From positions 1-44,648 of the forward strand of contig DVNG01000058.1 of assembly GCA_018714545.1 (NCBI GenBank): 44,648 bases of DNA, read 5' to 3'. Positions within the stretch are counted from its first letter, which is position 1, and each line of letters opens with the position of its first letter. Below are positions 6,561 to 13,520 of the stretch, piece by piece. The translations under genes were made by a program, and so were the position numbers. Under the pieces are notes generated by a model that was not told where the DNA came from, did no database searches, and was given only the letters and a program-made list of their open reading frames with translations. This DNA is from Limousia pullorum (GTDB lineage Bacteria; Bacillota; Clostridia; Oscillospirales; Acutalibacteraceae).

Positions 6561-7595
6561 TCAGATTTTAAATTCTTTATTGCTGTTCTTCTCTTTTCCG
6601 CTTTTGACTGAAGCAAGCTGAGGTCTGCATTTTCCTATAACCCCTGCCGCCTTTTTCTCATAGGAAGCCTTCAGCTCGGAAAGCTCTTTAACGGTGAGAG
6701 AATTTATGATTTTTTCCATCGTATTTTCGCTGATATCCGGCTGAATAATCGCCGAATACTTTTTAACTGCGGCTTTAAGCTCGTTTCTGTAAACCGCTCC
6801 GTCAGCCGCCGCCTTTTTAAGCTTTTCTATATATCCACAAAGCTTTTCGGTCTGCATGGGGTCAAGACTGAGGCTTTCCCCTGCGCCTATGCTTTTCAAT
6901 ATTTCCTCCATTGAAATACTCCTTTCCATACCGCCCGGATAGCTTTTGATAACGCCTGCTTCTCTCTGGGCGGGAACCGCAACGAAACTCCATTCATAAG
7001 CGTCTATGGGGTCGATAAGCTCACCGTAACAGAGTTTGCCGCCGTATACATTTCCCCTTTTATGTCCGCAGCTTCCCATATTTTCACCGCATATGGAGCA
7101 TTTTTCAAAAGCTACGCTGCATCCAACACTGACTTCCTTTTTTATTCCGCTTTCTATTGCATAAATAACATCGTCGAACTGCCTTCCTCTGGGAATATAA
7201 GCCCTCGCCTCAAGGCGAAAATACTGGTCGCCTGTGGCAGTCACAACACCGTCAACACTCTTTGTACTGCATGAAATAATTCGTGCAGTCTGGTTGTTTG
7301 TACTGGGATTGTGGTCAAAAATACCGCTTTTTCCCACAAACATTTTTTCAAGGGCGGTCAGCGTTTCCACAGGGAATCTCTGAAAATCCCTGTCCACATC
7401 GTTGTCGCAAAGGACAACCGTAAATACATATACCTCTTCCTTAGAAAATCTTTTTCTTGTGTATCCGTTTATGAGCTCAAGCTCCTCATCTGTTGGAACA
7501 TCAGCCGCCTGAGAATTGCCTATATCGCCACGGATACTTTTTAAAAGACCTTTGCTGTTCTCCAAATTCATACCTTCCAAATCACCCTTTTTCAA
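6561..7595 (-). CDS. Prohead protease / XkdF-like protein with Cys-rich insert
   Basis: The 344-residue product has a herpesvirus/HK97-type prohead protease core. A likely catalytic His lies in KSGIFDHNPSTNNQTARI near residue 95 and a likely Ser in KKEVSVGCSVAFEK near residue 155, with EWSFVAVPAQREAGV closing the domain. A Cys/His cluster (CSICGENMGSCGHKRG) follows the Ser strand, as in many Firmicute XkdF-like proteins, and may bind zinc. Residues 215-340 are helical and could be a fused scaffold. The first codon is a TTG that directly abuts the portal's stop; ATG 7571 (MNLENSKG) is an alternative start. It would mature the capsid before packaging. Confidence 0.75.
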   Translation of the reverse strand: MKKGDLEGMNLENSKGLLKSIRGDIGNSQAADVPTDEELELINGYTRKRFSKEEVYVFTVVLCDNDVDRDFQRFPVETLTALEKMFVGKSGIFDHNPSTNNQTARIISCSTKSVDGVVTATGDQYFRLEARAYIPRGRQFDDVIYAIESGIKKEVSVGCSVAFEKCSICGENMGSCGHKRGNVYGGKLCYGELIDPIDAYEWSFVAVPAQREAGVIKSYPGGMERSISMEEILKSIGAGESLSLDPMQTEKLCGYIEKLKKAAADGAVYRNELKAAVKKYSAIIQPDISENTMEKIINSLTVKELSELKASYEKKAAGVIGKCRPQLASVKSGKEKNSNKEFKI

Positions 7596-8762
7596 TTACT
7601 CACTTTCACCGCCTTTTCCGAGAGCTTCCTCAATCTGCATAGCTTGAGCGTTTATAAGCCTTGCATTGGCAAGCTCAACCTCATCAAGAAGACTGATATT
7701 ATCCCAGACAACGGAAACCTTTGATAAACTGCCTTTAAGCCTTAACCACATCTGAGCGATTTTCAAAATAACCGGCTCTAAAATTTTCCTGTAATATTCA
7801 AGCTCGCTGGTGAGAATATCCGCCTGCTGCTGGCTCATTCTCTCGGTACTTGACCACGAAAGACCGAGAATAAAAGGCGGAATTCCCATTTTTGCCACAA
7901 TCTGCTCCAAAATATGCTTTATAGGCACATCACAGTCCAGCACTTGATTGTCGGCGCCGATTACCTTAACCGAAATATCTCCCACCGCAACGAAGTCGCA
8001 GACCTCGCCTTTGTTTCTCATGGCTCTGCTCCATTCGTCGGCAATCTGTTTTGCCTGAGCGGAAGCATTAAAGCCCTCATTTTTAGGGTTGTAGGTCACG
8101 GCAAATCTCACGTTTCCGATTCTCTCCCAGTTAGTTCCTATTGCGGTAAAGATTTTAAGCAATATGGAGCTTACAAAGGGCAGGCCCTTTAAAACAGAGT
8201 TTCCCACAACCTCTCCCGGCTCGGGATTAAGTGGAGTCATACAGACAAGCTCGGGATGCTTAATAGGCTCCCATGTGCAGTTGTTGTCAACACAGATAAC
8301 CACATCCAAAGGGGACTGGCCTTTTCGTATTTCAACATCCTTAAGGGACGCATTATAGAGATACTCAAGATTTCCGTCATTGTCCAGAACCATTTCCCCT
8401 ACCGCAGTGCCGTAGGTTAAAAGCTGGTCAAAATACTGGGCAATAAAGGTTTCAAGTCCCCTTGAAGTTCCGTTTACCTTTACATTAGCACAAAAATCCT
8501 CAAGCTCTTTCTGCATACGCTTTTCTTCGCACTCCAATTTAAAGGAGCCCAGCAATCTCACGGTCTTGCCTATAGCCGCATCCACAATGGGAATAGCCTC
8601 TCGTAAAGTGGAATAAAGCTCCATCTCGCTTTTTCTAAGGGGCGAATAGCTGTCAAGCAGAGAAAAAGGATGACGTTTGTACTCGCCCACGGCGGTTTGA
8701 ACTACACAGCCCCTTTCACTGTTTCGGGAGGTATCCTTTTTGCTTTTCCAAAAACCTTTCAA
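7596..8762 (-). CDS. Phage portal protein (XkdE-like)
   Basis: The start is taken as TTG 8760-8762 because AAGGAGG lies five bases upstream, immediately after the terminase stop; the frame is open further upstream but without a ribosome site. The 388-residue product has the portal layout: an N-terminal tail, EAIPIVDAAIGKTVRLLGSF, a helical stem segment with LVCMTPLNPEPGEVVGNSVL, the clip-like region, and GIPPFILGLSWSSTERMSQQ near the end, which matches the 'GiPp.llg......t' signature of portal proteins. A long C-terminal helix follows (EYYRKILEPVILKIAQMWLR). It is the dodecameric DNA gate at the capsid vertex. Length is slightly below the usual 400-500. Confidence 0.88.
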   Translation of the reverse strand: MKGFWKSKKDTSRNSERGCVVQTAVGEYKRHPFSLLDSYSPLRKSEMELYSTLREAIPIVDAAIGKTVRLLGSFKLECEEKRMQKELEDFCANVKVNGTSRGLETFIAQYFDQLLTYGTAVGEMVLDNDGNLEYLYNASLKDVEIRKGQSPLDVVICVDNNCTWEPIKHPELVCMTPLNPEPGEVVGNSVLKGLPFVSSILLKIFTAIGTNWERIGNVRFAVTYNPKNEGFNASAQAKQIADEWSRAMRNKGEVCDFVAVGDISVKVIGADNQVLDCDVPIKHILEQIVAKMGIPPFILGLSWSSTERMSQQQADILTSELEYYRKILEPVILKIAQMWLRLKGSLSKVSVVWDNISLLDEVELANARLINAQAMQIEEALGKGGESE

Positions 8763-8772
8763 ATTTTCCTCC

Positions 8773-10029
8773 TTATCTTGCAACGGCGCAGGCGGCAAAG
8801 CCTGTGCTTTTTTCAAGGACAGTGGTAACAAAATATCTTATGTCGTCCATGGCATGGTCGTTTTCCTTTACCGGAACATCGAACTTTCCGCTGCTCTCCC
8901 AACGGTACAGAGAAAACTCCCTCATGCTGTCCTTGCAAGTGCTGCAAATTTTTATTTTGCCCTCCTTTAAAGCCGTGGATGTTTTTCGTATACCGTCGGT
9001 AACATTGTTTTTCGCCGGAACAACGGAAAACTCCCCGTGTCTTTGAATTACCTGAATAAAGCTGGCGGCAGAAGGGTCAACCACCACAACGCTGATTTTT
9101 CTGCTTCCCACAAGGCTTTTAAGTGCTTCGTAGTGTTCTTCGTCAGTTTTCTGTACACCCGTTTGTCTTGATTGATAGTAATATTCCTCAATCCTGTACC
9201 ATACTCCCCTTTTAAGACCCCAAAGTCCAAAGGAAGCGGGATTAACCGTGCCGTAATCGCAGGAAACCGCATATTCCTCCATAGGTTCATCGGGAGGTTC
9301 GCAATATTTGCTTTCATCGTCCATAAAGGGATACACAGCTCCGAAAACAGCCACCCATTTTCCAAGAATAAACCGCTCGTAAAATGCGCCCGAATAAAGC
9401 CGTTTATATCTTGCAATGGTCTTTTGGGAAAGTGAAGGATTATCCTCCATGACAAAATGGAGATAAAGAGCGTTTTTCTTTTTCAGCTTTTTAATCCATT
9501 CAACATAGAACCAGTGCTGAGGGTATTCAGGGTTGCAGTTAAACCAGAATTTCGACCCGCCTACAGAACATCTCGCCAAAGCCTGTTCCACAAAGGACCG
9601 TGGCATAAGGGCAACCTCGTCAAAAAACACCCCTGCAAGGGTCATTCCCTGAATAAGAGAAGCTGAAGACTCGTCCCTTCCTCCGAAAAGATAATACCTG
9701 TTTTTTCTTCCTTTATAGGTAATGGTAAGGATATTTTCGGAAAGCTTCTCGCCGGTTTCAAAACCCAGACTTTTCAAAAGGGGCAGAACCGGCGTCACCA
9801 CATTTCTCCTGAGGGATTTTATAGTCTTGCCGCACATGGCAAAGGAGCTGTCGTTAAACTCCGAAAAACTCCAGGCAATGAAAGACAGAACCATACAAAA
9901 GGTCTTTCCGCTTCTCACCGCCCCGTCGCATATAACGGCGTCATAATTTTTCCACGGCGAGCTGGGACACCACCATGTAAGGGCCATAAGCTGTTTTTTT
10001 GAAAAAGGCTTAATCTCCGCCATACTCAA
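8773..10029 (-). CDS. xtmB: Phage terminase large subunit (XtmB-like)
   Basis: The 418-residue ATPase/nuclease carries Walker A (CDGAVRSGKT, residues about 35-44), Walker B (GVFFDEVAL) and a motif III-like stretch with FWFNCNPEYPQHWFY. The C-terminal RNase H-like nuclease has acidic residues in SCDYGTVNPASFGLWG, VVVDPSAASFIQ and NDHAMDDIRYF. All expected catalytic residues are visible, so DNA packaging and cutting look functional. The first codon is TTG 10029, with GGAGAG eight bases upstream; ATG 10023 is in frame but less well spaced. It overlaps the small subunit by 20 bases. Confidence 0.95.
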   Translation of the reverse strand: MSMAEIKPFSKKQLMALTWWCPSSPWKNYDAVICDGAVRSGKTFCMVLSFIAWSFSEFNDSSFAMCGKTIKSLRRNVVTPVLPLLKSLGFETGEKLSENILTITYKGRKNRYYLFGGRDESSASLIQGMTLAGVFFDEVALMPRSFVEQALARCSVGGSKFWFNCNPEYPQHWFYVEWIKKLKKKNALYLHFVMEDNPSLSQKTIARYKRLYSGAFYERFILGKWVAVFGAVYPFMDDESKYCEPPDEPMEEYAVSCDYGTVNPASFGLWGLKRGVWYRIEEYYYQSRQTGVQKTDEEHYEALKSLVGSRKISVVVVDPSAASFIQVIQRHGEFSVVPAKNNVTDGIRKTSTALKEGKIKICSTCKDSMREFSLYRWESSGKFDVPVKENDHAMDDIRYFVTTVLEKSTGFAACAVAR

Positions 10030-10522
10030 TTTCCGTTCTCTCCTGTCTTGAACCTGAGTTGTTCACGGCAGACGCTCCTCTGTTTAAGGCTTCAAAGAAA
10101 GAAACCGCCCCGTTGTCCTCCAATGAACCTGCCTCCAATTTTTCCAAAGCTTTAAGCCTGTCAAAAAACTTTATTTCCATAGCGCCCTCTTTAGGTCTGC
10201 GTATTTCAGATACGCAGTATAAATCCATATTTTTCAGCTTTTCAACATCGGGGTTTTCCATGTATAATAAACTCACGGCATCCCCTATGCCCCCGAAAGC
10301 TAATTTTTTATATCCGGTAACCGCCATAGAGGAAACCGTCTTTTTTCTTATAACAAGAAGCCTTGCAATCTCGTCCGCAATATCCTCCCTGCATAAAAGA
10401 TTTTCTCCCCAAGTTTCCGGATCTTCCTTACAACCCGCCAAAACAGCCGCCTGAGTGGAATTTCCGCTGCTTACGTAATTACAGCAGAATTGTCTTTCCT
10501 GCCTTGTCAATTTACTTTTCAA
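10010..10522 (-). CDS. xtmA: Phage terminase small subunit (XtmA-like)
   Basis: The 170-residue protein opens MKSKLTRQERQFCCNYVSSG with NSTQAAVLAGCKEDPETWGE, the typical 'Lt.kq..F...Y...gnat.AA..AG' of terminase small subunits, a helix-turn-helix that recognises the packaging site. The middle (IADEIARLLVIRKKTVSS) is a helical oligomerisation segment, and the end (FFDRLKALEKLE) matches the 'drlkAle.L.k' ending. It starts at TTG 10520-10522 with GAGGTG eight bases upstream. It is the first gene of the phage cassette; 144 bases separate it from spmB, including that gene's terminator. Confidence 0.9.
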   Translation of the reverse strand: MKSKLTRQERQFCCNYVSSGNSTQAAVLAGCKEDPETWGENLLCREDIADEIARLLVIRKKTVSSMAVTGYKKLAFGGIGDAVSLLYMENPDVEKLKNMDLYCVSEIRRPKEGAMEIKFFDRLKALEKLEAGSLEDNGAVSFFEALNRGASAVNNSGSRQERTEIEYGGD

Positions 10523-10545
10523 TGACTTTTCACCTCGTGTTTCAA
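10519..10545 (-). CDS. Possible 8-residue leader peptide coupled to xtmA
   Basis: A TTG at 10543-10545 preceded six bases upstream by GGGAGG opens the frame MKHEVKSH and ends in a TGA that overlaps the xtmA TTG (TTGA). Such a short frame could arise by chance, but having both its own SD and an exact overlap makes translational coupling of xtmA plausible. Confidence 0.25.
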   Translation of the reverse strand: MKHEVKSH

Positions 10546-10601
10546 ATTACACCTCCCGTTAACAGGAAAAAAAGGTCAAAAATTGCATAATTGAGTGCAA
10601 C

Positions 10602-10645
10602 AAAAAAGAGAAAATAAGAAATTTTTTCAAAAATCTTACTTTCTC
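10602..10645 (-). terminator. Rho-independent terminator after spmAB
   Basis: On the minus strand an imperfect inverted repeat (arms around GAGAAAGTAAGATTTTT and its partner) is followed by CTTTTTTG. It lies 21 bases beyond the spmB stop and before the phage genes, so it should separate the two units. On the plus strand the trailing tract is A-rich, so it does not look bidirectional. No good sigma-A promoter for the phage genes is visible between it and xtmA. Confidence 0.7.
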
Positions 10646-10666
10646 TATGGTTTAAAGTATAAAATT

Positions 10667-11176
10667 TCAATACATTAACAGCTTAACGGTGACAACTGCA
10701 AGGCAGGCGGCGGTAAAATCAGCAAGCAAAGCACATAACAAAGTATGCCTTGTTTTTGAAACTCCCACCGAGCCGTAATACACAGCTATTGCATAAAATG
10801 TGGTTTCCGTAGAACCGGACATAACGCTTGTAATTCTTCCGATAAGGCTGTCAGGCCCGTACTGTGAAAGCAAATCCGAAAGCAAAGCGGTAGACCCACC
10901 GCCGGACACGGGACGCAGTAAAGCCATTGGAACAATTTCCTTTGGAAAGCCAAGAAAGTCCGCCGCCGGCGCAATCAATGAGGAAAAAACATCAAATAAT
11001 CCCGATGCTTTCATAACCTCAATCATAGCCACAAAGCCAACAATAACCGGAGTAATCTCCAGCAATACGGTCAGACCACTTTTAGCTCCCCTCAAAAAAC
11101 ATTCAAACACCGGAACCCTTTTAAACAACGCCATAGCCATTACTGACAAAAGTATAACGGGAAAAATATAGCTCAC
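10667..11176 (-). CDS. spmB: Spore maturation protein B
   Basis: The 169-residue membrane protein has segments YIFPVILLSVMAMALFKRV, GLTVLLEITPVIVGFVAMIE and LLCALLADFTAACLAVV, with a central SGLFDVFSSLIAPAADFLGF and the strongly conserved PMALLRPVSGGGSTALLSDL and GSTETTFYAIAVYYGSVG. This is SpmB (nucleoside-recognition/gate domain), which in Bacillus is needed for spore core dehydration together with SpmA. Its start overlaps the end of spmA by four bases (11173-11176). It ends before a terminator. Its presence marks a spore former. Confidence 0.94.
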   Translation of the reverse strand: MSYIFPVILLSVMAMALFKRVPVFECFLRGAKSGLTVLLEITPVIVGFVAMIEVMKASGLFDVFSSLIAPAADFLGFPKEIVPMALLRPVSGGGSTALLSDLLSQYGPDSLIGRITSVMSGSTETTFYAIAVYYGSVGVSKTRHTLLCALLADFTAACLAVVTVKLLMY

Positions 11177-11757
11177 GCTTTTCTCCCCCTTTTGTTCAAA
11201 AGCTTAACCGCCGTGATTCCCACTATCAAAGCAATACTTGAGGCAATCCAAATACAGGGAATAATATCAAAAGGTGACTGGCTTCCGTATTTTGCCCTTA
11301 AAGTTCCAATCATGGTGGGCAAAAGCTGAATTGAAGCGGTATTCAGCACAACAAAAACTATCATATTGTCGGACGCTGTATCATCGCACCTGTCAAGCTT
11401 CTTAATCTCCTTCATAGCCGCCAAGCCGAAAGGCGTAGCAGCATTTCCCAAACCCAAAAAGTTGGCGCCCACATTCAGGGATATATTTTCAAAGGCTTTG
11501 CTTTTCACATCAATGTTTGGAAAAAGATGTTTTAACACCGGAGAAAAAATCTTAGCGGCAACCGCCGTGGCTCCGCACTCCCTCATTATCTCCATAAACC
11601 CGCACCAAAAGCAAAGGCCTCCGCCGATAGTCAAAAGCAGACTCACAGAAACCTCTGCGCTTTCCAAAAGTCCGGAGGTCAGCTGTTCAGCCGTTCCCAG
11701 AAAAAAGGAGCACAGGACAGAACCCCCGATAAAAACTGCAAAAATGTAGTTTAACAA
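11173..11757 (-). CDS. spmA: Spore maturation protein A
   Basis: SpmA-type gate-domain membrane protein. Characteristic segments are LNYIFAVFIGGSVLCSFFLG, GGGLCFWCGFMEIMRECGA, NVGANFLGLGNAATPFGLAA and MIVFVVLNTASIQLLPTMIG. I choose the TTG at 11755-11757 because GGGGG lies eight bases before it, and the resulting N-terminus LNYIFAVFI matches the family; an upstream TTG at 11814 has no SD and would add 19 polar residues. The product is about 194 residues. It is coupled to spmB. The promoter is not clear. A stretch on the minus strand near 11846-11879 (GTATA then GG..A.A) resembles a forespore sigma-factor site, but only weakly. Confidence 0.92.
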   Translation of the reverse strand: MLNYIFAVFIGGSVLCSFFLGTAEQLTSGLLESAEVSVSLLLTIGGGLCFWCGFMEIMRECGATAVAAKIFSPVLKHLFPNIDVKSKAFENISLNVGANFLGLGNAATPFGLAAMKEIKKLDRCDDTASDNMIVFVVLNTASIQLLPTMIGTLRAKYGSQSPFDIIPCIWIASSIALIVGITAVKLLNKRGRKA

Positions 11758-11835
11758 GCAAAAATCCCCCTTTTCTTTTTCGCCTGTGTCGCTTCCTGTC
11801 GAATATTTCATCAAAGAAAAATATACTGTAAAGAC

Positions 11836-11864
11836 TTGACTTTTTTACCACTCTTTGGTAGTAT
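11836..11864 (+). promoter_or_regulatory. Sigma-A promoter for the AbrB-like gene
   Basis: TTGACT at 11836-11841, 17-base spacer, TAGTAT at 11859-11864. Transcription would begin near 11871 and leave a 5' leader of about 118 bases before the AbrB-like gene at 11989. The region also faces the divergent spmA gene, so the two promoters may interfere. Confidence 0.7.
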
Positions 11865-11988
11865 TTTATACATAAACCTTCTTATTTTAGAAGCATCTTA
11901 CAAATCCGATTTAAAATAATTTTCTTTAACTGAAAAATATTAAAATTCGGAAAAATCAATATTCTAAAAAGAAAGGATGTAAAATACT

Positions 11989-12237
11989 ATGAAGGTAGCC
12001 GGTTTTTTATGCAAAATCGATAAACTGGGACGAATCGTAATTCCAAAGCCTATCAGACAGGAGTTTGGACTCAACGTAAACGATGAGCTTGAATTGTTTA
12101 CCAACGAAAACGGCATTGAAATGAGAAAATACCGTAAAAAATGCCTGTTCTGCGGAAACGAAGAAATCCCACAGCTTTTGGAGTACAAAGGCAAAATAAT
12201 TTGCGAAAACTGCAAAAACGAATTGGAGAATTTATAA
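11989..12237 (+). CDS. AbrB/SpoVT-type regulator with C-terminal zinc ribbon
   Basis: The 82-residue protein begins MKVAGFLCKIDKLGRIVIPK with PIRQEFGLNVNDELELF, the swapped-hairpin AbrB DNA-binding fold (the 'G.vvIPk.iR..l.i..gD.le' pattern). Residues 46-82 carry CLFCGNEE and ICENCKNEL, a CxxC...CxxC treble-clef-like ribbon likely to bind zinc. The first 45 residues are close to AbrB/SpoVT transition-state regulators; the tail is a variant that also occurs in clostridia. AAAGGATG precedes ATG 11989. It lies 34 bases upstream of the dCMP-deaminase-like gene and probably shares its mRNA. The target operons are not deducible from the sequence. Confidence 0.88.
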   Translation: MKVAGFLCKIDKLGRIVIPKPIRQEFGLNVNDELELFTNENGIEMRKYRKKCLFCGNEEIPQLLEYKGKIICENCKNELENL

Positions 12238-12270
12238 TTCTCAGGAAAATGAAATTTGGAGGACACAAAA

Positions 12271-12759
12271 ATGACAAGAATAGACAAAGAGAACTATTAT
12301 CTCGACATTGCCGAAACAGTTCTTGAAAGAGGAACATGCCTCAGAAGAAATTTCGGTTCGATAATAGTAAATAATGACCAGATTGTATCAACCGGATACA
12401 CTGGCGCACCAAGAGGCAGAAAAAACTGCTCAGACTTGGGCTACTGCTTCAGAACAAAGCACAACATCCCACGTGGTGAAAGATACGAAATGTGCAGAAG
12501 CGTTCACGCCGAAGCAAACGCAATAATCCACGCTGCCAGAGACCAGATGCTTGGCGGAAAGCTTTACCTTGTTGGAAAAGACGCAGTGACTGGAGAATAT
12601 GTAGAAAACACTAATTCCTGCGCAATGTGCAAGCGTATGATAATAAACGCAGGCATTTCCAAGGTTATAATCAGAAACAACAAAACAGATTACACTGTTG
12701 TTGATGTAAACGACTGGATTGAAAACGACGATTCACTTGTCGCTGCATTCGGTTATTGA
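12271..12759 (+). CDS. dCMP deaminase / ComEB-like zinc-dependent deaminase
   Basis: The start is ATG 12271, eight bases after GGAGG. The 162-residue enzyme has the CDA-fold signature: SVHAEANAIIHAA (His ligand and catalytic Glu) and NSCAMCKRMIINAGI (the two Cys ligands; the usual PCxxC Pro is Ser here). The insertion ARDQ/GAPRGRKNCSDLGYC before HAE matches the dCMP-deaminase subgroup that carries an extra structural zinc site. Expected reaction: dCMP to dUMP, feeding dTMP synthesis; ComEB relatives sit in competence operons, but no comE neighbours are present here. It is followed by a shared terminator. Confidence 0.88.
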   Translation: MTRIDKENYYLDIAETVLERGTCLRRNFGSIIVNNDQIVSTGYTGAPRGRKNCSDLGYCFRTKHNIPRGERYEMCRSVHAEANAIIHAARDQMLGGKLYLVGKDAVTGEYVENTNSCAMCKRMIINAGISKVIIRNNKTDYTVVDVNDWIENDDSLVAAFGY

Positions 12760-12795
12760 TTTAATAAAACAGAATATAAGCTTATAAAGCATAAA

Positions 12796-12831
12796 AATCC
12801 CCCCGGCTTTAAATTTAAAACCGAGGGGATT
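12796..12831. terminator. Bidirectional terminator between deaminase and dockerin gene
   Basis: Inverted repeat AATCCCC...GGGGATT (12796-12802 / 12825-12831) with additional pairing inside. On the minus strand it is followed by TTTTAT, so it suits the dockerin gene ending at 12864; on the plus strand it follows the deaminase with a less regular T tract. Confidence 0.72.
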
Positions 12832-12863
12832 ACTTATTCTAAGACTTTTTTATCTCAAAATTA

Positions 12864-13472
12864 TTATTTTGAAAGCTTGAGCTGAATAGTTGTAGCGTCC
12901 TTAATGTTGACTGCACCGTCATTGTTTACATCTGCCAATTTAACATCAAAGTTTTCGTCTTCAACGCTTACAAGGTATTTCTGAATAGCTGTAACATCCA
13001 AAACATCAACAGTCTTATCGTGGTTTACGTCGCCCAATTCATACTCAGGCTCATAATCACCTATAAGATCCTCGAATGACCACTCATCCTGCCATTCCAT
13101 TGTGATTTCGTGTGTCTCACCGTTGAAGTTCAATGGGAGCCAGATATAACGTGAATCCTGGAGATTTTCTCTGAACCAGCGGTCGCCCATGTATACAAAC
13201 TTACCTGGAACCTTGTTTCCGTCCTCATCACGAACCGGAAGAATAAATGTGCTCTGGCTTCTAAATGTTGTTTCCTGCTGTGTTCCGTATGGGATATCGT
13301 TTACAGCAAACTTCTTGTTAGGAGCCCACTCGCCGAAGATATCGCCTTCAACATAGGAATACTGGCATGGGTTTGGATTCCAACCGGACTGACCGGAGGT
13401 AATGAGATAATATGTATCTCCATCCTTAAACATTGCAGGAGCTTCTCTGTATTGACCGGCAAATACTCTCAC
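12864..13472 (-). pseudogene. C-terminal part of secreted GH43-type glycosidase: catalytic acid region and type I dockerin
   Basis: This frame continues, without shift, the 704-residue protein that ends at TAG 13521-13523; codons 13473-13520 (DISQNTPANFTEGVDY) join the two. The GTG at 13472 has no SD, so independent initiation is unlikely. It holds GQYREAPAMFKDGDTYYLI, which contains the family's general-acid Glu (EAP), then GWNPNPCQYSYVEGD, WQDEWSFEDLIGDYEPEY, and a dockerin with two Ca-binding repeats, LGDVNHDKTVDVLDVTAIQK and LADVNNDGAVNIKDATTIQL. Without readthrough the enzyme would lack both the acid and the dockerin. I label it a pseudogene fragment; a sequencing error or suppression cannot be excluded. 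Confidence 0.8.
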
Positions 13473-13520
13473 GTAGTCAACACCCTCTGTAAAGTTAGCT
13501 GGTGTGTTTTGTGAAATATC

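Noticed and set aside
11964..12287. 107-codon minus-strand frame opposite the AbrB-like gene
   Set aside because: Phe/Ser/Leu-rich antisense shadow without SD; the plus strand encodes a clear AbrB domain with promoter and SD.
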